From NCBI GenBank assembly GCA_011763485.2, contig JAANSK020251496.1:1-23107 (forward strand): DNA of 23,107 nucleotides. Direction: 5' to 3'. A program made the position numbers and the translations under genes. The notes under the pieces are model-generated. The model was not told where the DNA came from. It saw only the letters and a list, made by a program, of their open reading frames with translations, and ran no database searches. How positions within the stretch are numbered: position 1 is the stretch's first letter; every line of letters begins with the position of its first letter. Below, piece after piece: positions 10,000 to 18,057 of the stretch. Origin of the DNA: Isoetes engelmannii (taxonomy: Eukaryota; Streptophyta; Lycopodiopsida; Isoetales; Isoetaceae).

Positions 10000-12900
10000 G
10001 TGAGGAAAAGAGCTATACATTTCTGGTCCTCATATCTGAAGAGTTTTGAGAGGGAGGTAGGTTCCCGAAACTGGCACTGGAATTTGCCAAGTATTTCATA
10101 ATAGACTGACAGGTAAAGATGAAGTCTTCCTCAGACTCAATGACATTCAACTGACACTTCGAACGCTCGACCTTAGGTCGACTCGCACGGCTAGCCTCAA
10201 CCTCAAGCTGATGAGACGAGACTCTGAGCTGATCCATAGCATGTTTCACTTTTATCTGCTAGGTGAATATTCAAATACCCTGGTCGTTTGATAAAACCAT
10301 CTTTACTGATCCCAAGGCAGTGATCTTTGTTAGAAGGGAACAAAAGAGAACCTGATATGAAAGGCCAAACTCTAGCTTGTGCTTGGAATATATTCGAATT
10401 ATGACATGCTACCTTGGATATTATTAGGATATTGAAAAGCTTTTAAAGCTTTCTGAAATTTCCTTCGAAATAAAGATAATTGGGAGATGGAAACTGTAAA
10501 CAGAGGAGTGAAGTCTTAAAGCTTTTAATTCCAAATTCAGTAAGATCAACCATTTTAAAATGCCACAGGAGAGAACAATCACGTATAGAAAAATCTTCAA
10601 TTGGACTGAAGTCCTTCAGAGATATGAATAGTAACTTGTTGAAGTGCATCACAAATGCTGGTGACTCGTGCACAGACAAAAAAGTTGGATGTTTATTCTA
10701 ATTTGGAGTCTGTTCATGATGTGAGTAGAATATAATGGATGTAAATCAAGAAGAGTGCCTGTTATAAGGCCATGACCCTACAAGTTATCATTTCTTCATG
10801 ATTCGACATGGTGCTTAGGAAAAACATCTTTGTGGCAAAGGCCGAAAAGGGTGGCTTTTGACTTTATTTCTTGGAAAAGGTTGTTCCTAGGGCTCAAGAT
10901 ATAAATTCTTTCCCATGCTTTGATTGCAGTGCCGATTCTATACGAGACCCAAGCTGTCTCCTGCAGATGTTAATATAAATTTCTCTTCTCTAGAATGATC
11001 AAGAATACATCTTATATCCGGCATGATACACGCTTGCTGAATTCAAGAAATTATTGCTGAATTCCATGCAACTTGAGTCGCCTTCCAAGTAGTTTCCAGT
11101 GTCATACATGCATAAGATGCGCCAGTTTGGAAACACACAACACCAAAAGAGAGTCCCTTGGCTGGCTAATTCTTCTCAAAAAACTTGTTCAGCTCTGGCT
11201 TTTCAATATATATTCTACCTTTTAGTAACTGACAAGGGAGCATGTTATATGACATGTTTTGGAACACCTGGGTAATTCTTACCACGGAACTGTCCACCAA
11301 GAGAATATTTTACAAGGAGAAATTCTTGAACATTTCACCCGAAGTAAGACTCGGCTATTTGATAATGATGTTCCCTACACAATGCAAGGTTTTCAATGGG
11401 GCAATTTAGGTTGTCTTCTCGCCAACTTGTTTTGAGTCTGAGGAAGAGTATATCCTTATTTGTCACGCCTAGTACATCATAGGAGAAAAATATCACTCTC
11501 TCTTTAGAGATAAAACAACTTACAGCAGCTGAGAAGTGTTATAACCAGAAGTGTAGCTCATGAAGTGTTATAACCAGAAATGTGTAGCTTTTTTTGTTTA
11601 CGAACTTTCTTGAAAGCAAAGGAGCATTTCAACGTAAAAGATACTATGAACAGCCAGAGTTTCAGAGGAAGCTTTGAAACAGGGTTTTGCCAAAAAAAAA
11701 AAGGATCTACTTGGTTGGACATAGTTCTTAAAGTTATTGCTAGGGAAAGTGAAGCACTCTTCGATAAATTTTTTTAATCTGTTCAATATTGTTTTGTCAG
11801 ACAGTTCCGGATGATGACAATGCAAACAAAGATATCATGGCATCAAAGACGAGCCTGACTTATGGTTCTAGCCTTCCTAATGTGAATGAGACGTTCCTCC
11901 AAACCATGGTTAAAGGGTAGGCATATTTTTCGGGTTTGCCAGTACTTTCTTCTTATTGTTGTTTAACCAGTATCTTGTTATCTAAAAGCAGAAATAGGGT
12001 CAAGAAATAGTTAAAGGGTAGACACAATTTTTTTTTTTTGCAAGTGTTTTCTTCTTTTAATCCCATACCTTGTTGTTTAAAAACAGAAATTGGGTCAAGA
12101 AAAGGTTCAAACATGTACCTTCATTGGACTCTAATCAATGTACACAAGCTGATGGTATAGCGAAGCCTTCCATTAAGAATAACCTTGGACCACCGTGTTT
12201 TGCACAAGCTCAGAGTTCACAAGTTCCCCACCACGTTGCAGTGCAAACAGCAATATTGAAACATGAATGCACTATGAAAAGTTATTCAACAAGAGACCAA
12301 GGGTGCCAAAGTGTAGGACCTTTGGTATCCCCACGAATGGAGAACATGTATCAGAAAAAGCTAGAAATGCCATTTGTTACTGCAGCAGATAGAGAGTCCA
12401 TGGACAAATTTGGGGCCATTCCTTTATTTGTTCCATTAATGAATGCTCTACCTACAAAATGCAGCATGGAGGATATGCTGAATATGTCTAAATTGTGTTA
12501 TGATGTCATTATGAAAATCCTTAACAAGAAGATCAATAAGAAGAGAATGCAAAAACATCGTTTGCTTCCTATTGGTGGAAAATTCACAAGGAAATTTCGT
12601 TCTGGATGGAGGTTGAGTGTGCTGGATTGTGGATCTATTACAAAGACTTCAAACCGGGAAGGTAATTATTGTCTTCTCCTTGGTACATATAAAAGTTCTA
12701 GAAAAATGTTTCTCGTCAAAAGTGTAAACTTGGACAGTGATGTACATTGGGAATTTGAAACTGCTCCATTAACAAGATGCTCCAAGGTTTATGGTGGGAA
12801 GCAGATGATATCAATGAACAGAGACTGTGTAAACAAGGATAGAAGAAGCTGTAAAAGGAAGTCCAGATTGTTATTGAAATTATGCCATAGAGAGCATAAA

Positions 12901-15178
12901 CAGCAACGAAAAGTATCTTCTACTACTCCTTCCAATGGTTCAAGTAGGCGTCTATGCAAGAGAAAACGGCAGACCTCAAGAATATGTCAACCTTTGAAGC
13001 CCCAAAAAAGTTCTGGTCAGTTATGTCCTGAATCTGTGTCTTGTGAAAATACAGCTACCTTGGTTCACACATTTGTAACACAACCTGAACCATCTGAAGA
13101 TTCAATTTTGGAGCCCTCATTATCATCTCCAGCGGAATCCCTCCTATTTTCTTCATCTCTCCACTCAACTTCATCTCCATCTCCATCTCCCCTTTTGACA
13201 TCAACTAATCGTGAACCAGTTTCCCCACCACCACCTCCTTCACGAACCCCACCACCGCCACCTCCTCCTCCTCCCGCTCCTCCTCATCCACCTCCTCCCC
13301 CACCACCCCCCCCTCCACCACCACGACAAATCTCTCCGTCGTGTCCTCCTCCTTTACCAAGCCCACCATCTGCAGTCATTAGCAAAGGAAGGCCAAAACT
13401 AAAGCAACTTGTTTGGGATAAACTTGTTGGTTCAATGACTGCTAAAACTGTGTGGGAAAAGGTAGCGTCGGGAAATGTATCTATGGATTTGAAGCAACTA
13501 GAGTCACTGTTTGCTGTGGAGTTGAAGTTTCCCACTGAGAGGCAACATGTGTGTGCTCCTTTCCTATCAAGAATTTGTGTGAAGAAAAGGACAGTTAAAT
13601 GCATTTATTTTACATTTATCTAGCATGATTGTTTTATTCAAGTAACTTCTCTGTAATTACAGGTTGTAACAAAGATGAAAAAGGTGGCTAAGCTACACAT
13701 TATCGACATGAAACGTGCACATAATATAAGTATTCAGTTGTCAAGCCTGCGCAAGCCTTTCCCTGAGCTCTGTCAGGCACTTATTAATATAGATCAGACA
13801 TTGTTGAGCGCTGAAGTTTTGAGCGTGATGCTTCGCACACTTCCTACTAAGGAGGATGTACTTGTTCTAAAAGATTTTATGGGTGATGTTTCACAACTGG
13901 CGGAAGTGGAAAAGTAAATCTTCTAGCAGTCAATTCTTAATTTGTATGTTATTTTTAAAATGACAGTTGCTTTGCAGATATTACTTGGAAATAATGAATA
14001 TCCCACGTGTGGAGAAACGGATTCAGATCTTAATTTTTAAGCAACAGTACCACAACACAATAGAACAGGTAATCTCGGTTGTGTCTGCATAAGAACAGTA
14101 TTACTGACATTTTTACACTCATAGTGCTTGGATCATGACATTTCATAGTTGTAGAATGACTAAGGAAACTGACATTTAGGTTGTTTACAGGTGGACAAGT
14201 ACTTAGGCGTTCTTGCTCAAGCTTGTAATCAGCTTAAGGATAGCATGAATTTTGTTAAAATATTAGACATGATCCTTGCGGTGGGGAACTATCTCAATGG
14301 TAATTCTTACAGAGGATCTGCCAAGGGTTTCAAGTTAGATGTTTTGTTGAAGTTGATGGAAGTCAGAGGATGCAACAGAAAAACAACGCTGCTCCATTTT
14401 GTTGTTACCGAGCTTTTGAAAACAGATAAACAGGTACATAATCCCTATGGGTTTATGCATTTGGAATTCAGGTGGCATATGTTAATATCTTTATTGGTTT
14501 GTGCAGATCATTGGGCTTTCTGAAGAGATGAGGGATGTAAAAGTAGCGGCAACCATCAATTTGGATCAATTGCAGGGAAGTTTAAGAGATCTTGATAGAG
14601 GCATTCAAATGGTGGAAGAAGAAATTGTGGAAGGGTCAAAATTAGTTTCTGACTGCCCTGCTGATTATCGACATTTCTTGGATGTTGCAAGTTCTTTTTC
14701 TCGGCATGCTAAAGCAGAGATTTGTAGATCTAAAGAATTGGAAAAGACAACTATTGAAAAACTCAACGACGTGTCATTATATTTTGGAGAGGGTATTCAG
14801 AAAAATAAACAAATACGCATTTTTCAAATTGTCCATCAATTCCTTAGTATGTTTGAACGTGTAACTAAGGAAATACCAAGGGAAAAGAATGAGAAAGATT
14901 TACTAGTTTTGACACGAAGCAATAAAAAAGGAGTCAGCATTGTTCAGCCTGAACTACAAAATAGCAATATTGAAGGAGCCATTATAGACAAGAAAGAAAA
15001 ACTTGGAAGCAGAACATTTGCTGAATCAAACCAAGCTTATCCCAAACAAAGTGCCCTAACCTTATTGGAAGATGGCAAACAAAAAAACATGGACTTAAAG
15101 TGGGAGAATCACAAGGTGGACATGATCCCAATTGTCTCACAAAATATTGGATATGATTCGGACTGGTCAACGGGATAA
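7520..15178 (+). CDS. RhoGAP-FH1-FH2 formin (class III-like), whole gene model, 5' end missing
   Basis: Formins nucleate and elongate unbranched actin filaments as FH2 dimers, taking profilin-actin from the FH1 segment. The model joins 14 exons: 7520-7598, 7680-7757, 8369-8494, 9065-9287, 9863-9999, 10113-10262, 10487-10539, 10676-10720, 11801-11916, 12087-13548, 13663-13913, 13978-14068, 14191-14433, 14507-15178. Every junction is GT-AG and every phase agrees, giving 3,726 nt (1,241 residues plus TAA). Counting from the first visible residue: RhoGAP-like about 1-214, linkers about 215-712, FH1 about 713-765, FH2 about 769-1140, tail to 1241. Class I plant formins carry a signal peptide and membrane segment and class II a PTEN-like domain; a RhoGAP module is the mark of class III, known from mosses and lycophytes. 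The FH2 part is certain. The RhoGAP assignment is an inference from weak but ordered similarity. The first exon starts in phase 0 behind an acceptor, so at least one upstream exon is missing from the model. Confidence 0.85.
8929..9116 (+). repeat. Duplicated acceptor and 5' end of RhoGAP-like exon 9065-9287
   Basis: The block TGTTCTTAT...GTTTAAACCTCC(A/G)GGAATT...GAGTA...TGTTATGCG occurs at about 8929-8983 and again at about 9050-9115, offset 125 bp. The second copy holds the acceptor and first codons of the exon (VFKPPGIPSS). The first copy also has an AG (8938-8939) after a pyrimidine-rich run and preserves FKPPGI in the same phase, but reaches TAA at 8999-9001; a GTAATC donor sits at 8964. 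Confidence 0.8.
10113..10262 (+). CDS. Formin linker exon directly after the RhoGAP-like module
   Basis: The exon lies between an acceptor (gactgacag/GTAAAG) and a donor (CTGCTAG/gtgaat). It starts and ends in phase 1, as required by the exon ending at 9999 and by the next exon at 10487. It encodes 50 residues, beginning GKDEVFLRLNDIQLTLRTLD and ending with ELIHSMFHFYLL, an amphipathic, leucine-rich and probably helical segment. This could be a coiled-coil or an autoregulatory helix, but no motif settles it. An open frame on the minus strand over 10013-10249 is an antisense shadow. Confidence 0.7.
10487..10720 (+). CDS. Formin linker exons with a frame change (10487-10539 and 10676-10720)
   Basis: The first exon continues frame 1 (DGNCKQRSEVLKLLIPNS) to a strong donor at 10540 (TTCA/gtaagatc). 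The second starts after gtgcacag at 10676 in frame 2 (TKKLDVYSNLESVHD) and ends at a consensus donor at 10721 (GAT/gtgagtag). With the 136-nt intron removed, phases agree on both sides (phase 1 in, phase 0 out). The start at 10487 follows a weak acceptor (gggag); 10514 would also keep frame. The supposed intron is itself open in frame 1 up to TAA at 10699-10701 and reads like a serine/basic linker, so retention would truncate the protein. Alternatively, the whole stretch is one exon with a one-base irregularity in the six-A run at 10678-10683. Confidence 0.5.
11533..11590. repeat. 29-bp tandem duplication in a formin intron
   Basis: Units 11533-11561 and 11562-11590 share GAAGTGTTATAACCAGAA and a TGTAGCT end, with small differences. 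They lie in the intron before exon 11801. Confidence 0.9.
11801..11916 (+). CDS. Formin acidic linker exon
   Basis: The exon follows a good acceptor (gttttgtcag) and encodes TVPDDDNANKDIMASKTSL and then YGSSLPNVNETFLQTMVKG, ending in phase 2 at a GG/gtaggc donor. The next exon at 12087 completes the glycine codon and continues NWVKKRFKHVPSLDSNQ. The segment is hydrophilic with no known domain. A further phase 0-0 mini-exon may lie at 10930-10968 (acceptor gattgcag, reading CRFYTRPKLSPAD), but its donor is weak and I left it out of the model. The donor at 11917 belongs to a tandemly duplicated cassette described separately. Confidence 0.75.
11909..12110 (+). repeat. 101-bp tandem duplication spanning an entire intron with both splice sites
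   Basis: Unit 1 (11909-12009) and unit 2 (12010-12110) each contain the end of one exon (GTTAAAGG/GTAG), a short intron with CTTCTT and TTGTT runs, the acceptor, and the start of the next exon (AAAT-GGGTCAAGAAA). The working model uses the first donor (11917) and second acceptor (12086). The inner acceptor (11991) and inner donor (12018) bound a 26-nt segment. Confidence 0.85.
12087..13548 (+). CDS. Formin large exon: basic linker, FH1 proline tracts, start of FH2
   Basis: This 1,462-nt exon encodes about 487 residues. It opens with a polar linker, then a more folded-looking stretch (around 12400-12830, e.g. PLFVPLMNALPTKCSMEDML and GNYCLLLGTYKSSRKMFLVK) that I cannot assign. Two basic clusters follow at about 12836-12870 and 12946-12975 (CKRKSRLLLK and RRLCKRKRQ), which resemble a bipartite nuclear signal. 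Next come serine/proline repeats and the FH1 (about 13219-13372), with proline runs of 5, 9 and 12 that would bind profilin. FH2 begins at about 13387 with RPKLKQLVWDKL and TVWEK, carrying the two lasso tryptophans. The exon end is set at CAACAT/gtgtgt (phase 0); GTGAAG at 13578 is a possible in-phase alternative that would add 10 residues. The open frame runs on to a stop at 13621-13623, so non-splicing would remove most of FH2. Confidence 0.9.
13663..14433 (+). CDS. Formin FH2 core (exons 13663-13913, 13978-14068, 14191-14433)
   Basis: Three exons with strong splice sites (ttacag/GTTGTAAC; GAAAA/gtaaat; ttgcag/ATATTAC; GAACAG/gtaatc; ttacag/GTGGAC; AAACAG/gtacat) encode the FH2 knob, coiled-coil and post region. 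Recognisable motifs are HIIDMKRAHNISIQLSSLRK (the knob helix, including the conserved isoleucine after Asn), LPTKEDVLVLKDFMGD, VEKYYLEIMNIPRVEKRI, and the hallmark MILAVGNYLNGNSYRGSAKG followed by FKLDVLLKLMEVRG and KTTLLHFVV. The Gly-Asn-Tyr-x-Asn and Gly-Phe-Lys-Leu elements are intact, so the actin-binding dimer should be functional. The knob helix looks closer to animal Dia/DAAM-type FH2 domains, while the KTTLLHFVV segment is like plant class I; that mixture fits a separate class. Confidence 0.95.
14507..15178 (+). CDS. Formin last exon: end of FH2 and C-terminal tail
   Basis: The exon follows acceptor ttgtgcag and runs to TAA at 15176-15178. It encodes IIGLSEEMRDVKVAATINLD, then LQGSLRDLDRGIQMVEEEI and the final FH2 helices ending near FERVTKEIPREK. 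A polar tail of about 100 residues follows (lysine, glutamine and serine rich, ending NIGYDSDWSTG) with no basic DAD-like cluster next to FH2. With no clear DAD and no DID/armadillo region upstream, animal-style Dia autoinhibition is not evident. No clean AATAAA follows the stop; A/T-rich sequence at 15286-15320 could serve as a plant polyadenylation region. Confidence 0.92.
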   Translation: MIGLSEEMRDVKVAATINLDQLQGSLRDLDRGIQMVEEEIVEGSKLVSDCPADYRHFLDVASSFSRHAKAEICRSKELEKTTIEKLNDVSLYFGEGIQKNKQIRIFQIVHQFLSMFERVTKEIPREKNEKDLLVLTRSNKKGVSIVQPELQNSNIEGAIIDKKEKLGSRTFAESNQAYPKQSALTLLEDGKQKNMDLKWENHKVDMIPIVSQNIGYDSDWSTG

Positions 15179-16582
15179 CTAGTAACTATTAGGTGCCTTA
15201 TATGCGCTAATTCTAGTGTGTTACCTAACACCATTTCAACTGGCCCAAGAAGGTAATTCTTCTCACACCTTGAAAGATGTAAGATGCAGATTATAAAGTT
15301 GTAAAATATTATAAAATGTGTACACTTCCTCGATTCTTCAACTCTGTTCTTGCTTTCCTTGACGTCGTGGAAAAGCAAATGGTCTGGTATTCCGGGGTGG
15401 AGGGATCCCATCTTCCTTTCCACATTAAATAATGTAGGTATACTTTGTTCCTACAGTTTGGTTTCATTTTCGACATCCTTTCAGAGCAAACATGCTATTA
15501 CGAGTCATGGCTCATGTGAACATTGGGCTAAAGAAGTTACTAGAGCTAAAATTGTTATTACATTACAAGAAAGTTATTACTAAACATTTCTCTTTTTAAC
15601 GTTTTGCTTTACCGAACATCATGCTAAGTCATATTGATGTCGAATCATATTGATGTCAATTCTGGACATGGGAAAGCCAAAACAATTGTATCGATGACGC
15701 CTATGCTTGAAGATTTTGAACCTTCGCATGTGGTAGAACTTCCAGAAGAATACATGCATTCATTTATACAAATACGTTGATGAATTAGCGCAAGAGAAAT
15801 AGTAACATGTGGTTGTTGCGCATCAGTAAAGGTATGTTGATGAAATTAGCTCAAGAAAAATAGTAAACATGTGTTTATCGTGCATAAGCAAAGACATAGG
15901 GTGTATTTATATGGCTCAATGAAGTCCCCAACCATGAGAGGGGCCTCTCCATTTGGTTCTTGAACTACTGCAGTAATTATTGGGGCTCCAATTAACCTCT
16001 CAATAAATGCTTTGCTTCCCAATTGACCTCTTGACCTTTGTAGTTCTAAGATGACCAAAGTAGTGGTTCTTTAACTATTCATTACAGTCATTAAATTATT
16101 TGACAAATAAAAATGGGTGTCCAACATTGCAGTGCGTTGTATACCTTGCTAATAGAAATGTTGATAGGATAACATTGTAAATCCTCTGTAAAAATGCTTT
16201 CTGGATATGATCTACAAAAGTTTAACATGGAGGATGATGACATTCCTCCAAAACCGAAGTGCCTCTTGAGCAAAGCCTTTTTTTTTTTTCTAAATCTTAT
16301 TATAAATGTATGAATAAAGCACAATGCGTCATGCACATTTTTAACCTCTTGCTACAAAACACAAGAAACTAAACTCAAAATACTGATACTTTAAACAATT
16401 TAATGCCTTATCAAATGTAAATCAAGTTACAGAAGGAAGAAAGTTACAGAAGGAAGGAAACACTTGGAGGTAGATAACATAACCAGAATCAGGGAGGCTA
16501 GGTATCCAAGATGGTAGCCCTCATCCGAAACTGAGATTGATTTTTCAATGCGAAAGAACTCCATCGTTATTGTGGACAGGAA
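15179..16582. other. Formin 3' flank, no gene recognised
   Basis: A/T-rich sequence with a direct repeat TCATATTGATGTC at about 15630 and 15645 and a diverged tandem repeat of 60-bp period (15773-15832 and 15833-15894: TTGATGAATTAGC-CAAGA-AAATAGTAA-CATGTG). Open frames are short and without splice or motif support. Confidence 0.5.
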
Positions 16583-17022
16583 GCAAAGAACATGTATATA
16601 AATACCAAAAAACAAAACAAGAGCAATACGACCACAACGAACCAGTAGCTCAAAAATCCTTCGTTTTACAGACCCCCCACCTGATGTGGCACAGATCCAG
16701 ACCACACAATATGCAAATTAAGGGTTGAGTGGCATATATCTCAGCGCTTGATTTGCAGATTGTGTGGTCTGGATCGTGGCACTATGACATGGCATATATC
16801 TCAGTCCTTTATTTGCAGATTGTCTTGGTCTGGATTTGTGCCACTTCAGGTGGGGGGTTGTAAAATGAAGGTTTCTTTAAAGGACGAAATACAAAAGCTT
16901 CTTCCAATTATTGATGCAAACTCATCAAATTCTGAATCATTTGATGGGATTTTTGAGCTACTGGTTCATTGTGGCTATACTGTCCATGGTTTGTGCTTTT
17001 TGTCTTTATACATGTTCTTTGC
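16583..17022. repeat. Foldback (inverted-repeat) element with tandem inner units
   Basis: The left arm (about 16583-16724) is the diverged reverse complement of the right arm (about 16807-17022). Matching blocks are AAGAACATGTATA-AAA with its complement near 17005, CCACAACGAACCAGTAGCTC with 16958-16977, and ACAGACCCCCCACCTGATGT with 16840-16862. The centre repeats a unit containing GGCATATATCTCAG and ATTTGCAGATTGT twice (16729-16782 and 16790-16846), so the first inner unit also pairs with the left arm as a stem of about 35 bp. The right arm holds about 73 bp absent from the left, flanked by GAAGG/GATGG, suggesting a microhomology deletion in the left arm. It may be a foldback transposon or an inverted duplication of a gene piece: the outward reading of each arm gives IFELLV(R/H)CG. 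Confidence 0.8.
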
Positions 17023-17046
17023 AAAATGCCGTCATTTTATAGTCCT

Positions 17047-17061
17047 CCCCCCCCCCCCCCC
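17047..17061. repeat. Poly-C tract of 15 bases
   Basis: An uninterrupted run of 15 cytosines immediately follows the foldback element. Its true length is uncertain because such runs are error-prone in sequencing. Confidence 0.9.
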
Positions 17062-17356
17062 GACGTGAACCCCTCATTTGTCATTTGGCAGACCAAGTGC
17101 CTTTGTACAACACGAATTGCAAAAGCTTCCTCTTGTTTTTTACACAAGCTTAACACTAATGCCTGCACTGATTCTTGAAATCATAAATCGACCGTGCAAG
17201 ATCATCAACTGAATAAATATTATCGTGAGGGATCACAATGCCTCTGCTAAAAGCTCACAGGGCCATGTAGCTCTGCGCCAAAATTAGGGTCTGACAGAGC
17301 TAGTTCCAATCTTGCCATATCACAAAACTGCATTCCTTCCTTGCTTTGCAAATTCA

Positions 17357-18057
17357 AAATGGGCACCATCAATTTCCCTGAACAAATAAGATGGGTTGAC
17401 CAGGCGAAAGGGTTCTAACATGCAATAACTAGATCAGAAGAGCTATGACAACCGATTGCACTGAGGGAAAAGCGTGGAGCTATTTTGACGACAGGCACCA
17501 GACAACAAACAAAGCTGGCGATTGATTTTGTAGCGAGTTTTGGGCCACCAATATTGTGGTAGGGGCATTGCGATCCCTCACCATAATATTGTGGCACCAA
17601 TCAAGATCAAGATCAAGATCAAGATCAAGATCAAGATCAAGATCAAGATCAAGATCCAGATCCAGATCCAGATCCAGATCAAGATCAAGATCAAGATCAA
17701 GATAATATTGTGGTAGGGGCATTGCGATCCCTCACCATAATATTGTGGCACCAATTAAAATCAAAATCAAGATCAAGGTCAAGGTAAATGTAAAGATCAA
17801 GGTCAAGGTCAAGATCAAGATCAAAATCAAAATCAAAATCAGAATGGGCACCATCAATTTCTCTAAACGGATAAGATGGATTTAGCAGGCGAAGGGGTTC
17901 TAACATGCAATAACTGGATCAGAGAAACTATGGTAGTCGATTGTACAGAGGGAAAAATGTGGAGCTATTTTGACGGCAGGCGCCACACAACAAACAAAAT
18001 TGGCGACTGGATTTGTAGCGAGTTTTGGGTGGCGCCACCAATATTGTGGCAAAATGG
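17357..18057. repeat. Segmental tandem duplication of about 210 bp, offset 486 bp
   Basis: Copy A (17357-17560) and copy B (17843-18056) share AATGGGCACCATCAATTT, GGTTCTAACATGCAATAACT, GGAGCTATTTTGACG, and TAGCGAGTTTTGGG in order. A smaller block (ATAATATTGTGGTAGGGGCATT and neighbours) is also doubled at about 17550-17600 and 17701-17757. On the minus strand both large copies keep a short open reading (MLEP(F/L)RL then NPSY, FREIDGAH) with a mix of silent and replacement differences, so a former exon is possible but unproven. Confidence 0.9.
17599..17842. repeat. Two GATCAA-type hexanucleotide arrays
   Basis: Array 1 (17599-17703) is nearly pure GATCAA with an internal block of GATCCA units. 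Array 2 (17757-17842) is a degenerate relative with GGTCAA and AATCAA variants. Read on the minus strand they give alternating Leu-Asp, which is a consequence of the repeat and not a gene. Confidence 0.95.

Noticed and set aside
10013-10249. 78-codon minus-strand frame with protein-like composition
   Set aside because: It is antisense to plus-strand exon 10113-10262, whose splice phases fit the formin on both sides.
11580-11777. 65-codon plus frame inside the intron before exon 11801
   Set aside because: The phase does not fit a 0-0 insertion with any good donor (only GTTTTG-like), and the join 10720 to 11801 already keeps frame.
13284-13604. Minus-strand frame ending in poly-glycine
   Set aside because: The glycine run is the antisense of the FH1 proline tract; it has no independent support.
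17480-17906. Minus-strand frames of alternating Leu-Asp
   Set aside because: They are translations of the GATCAA arrays and carry no domain.
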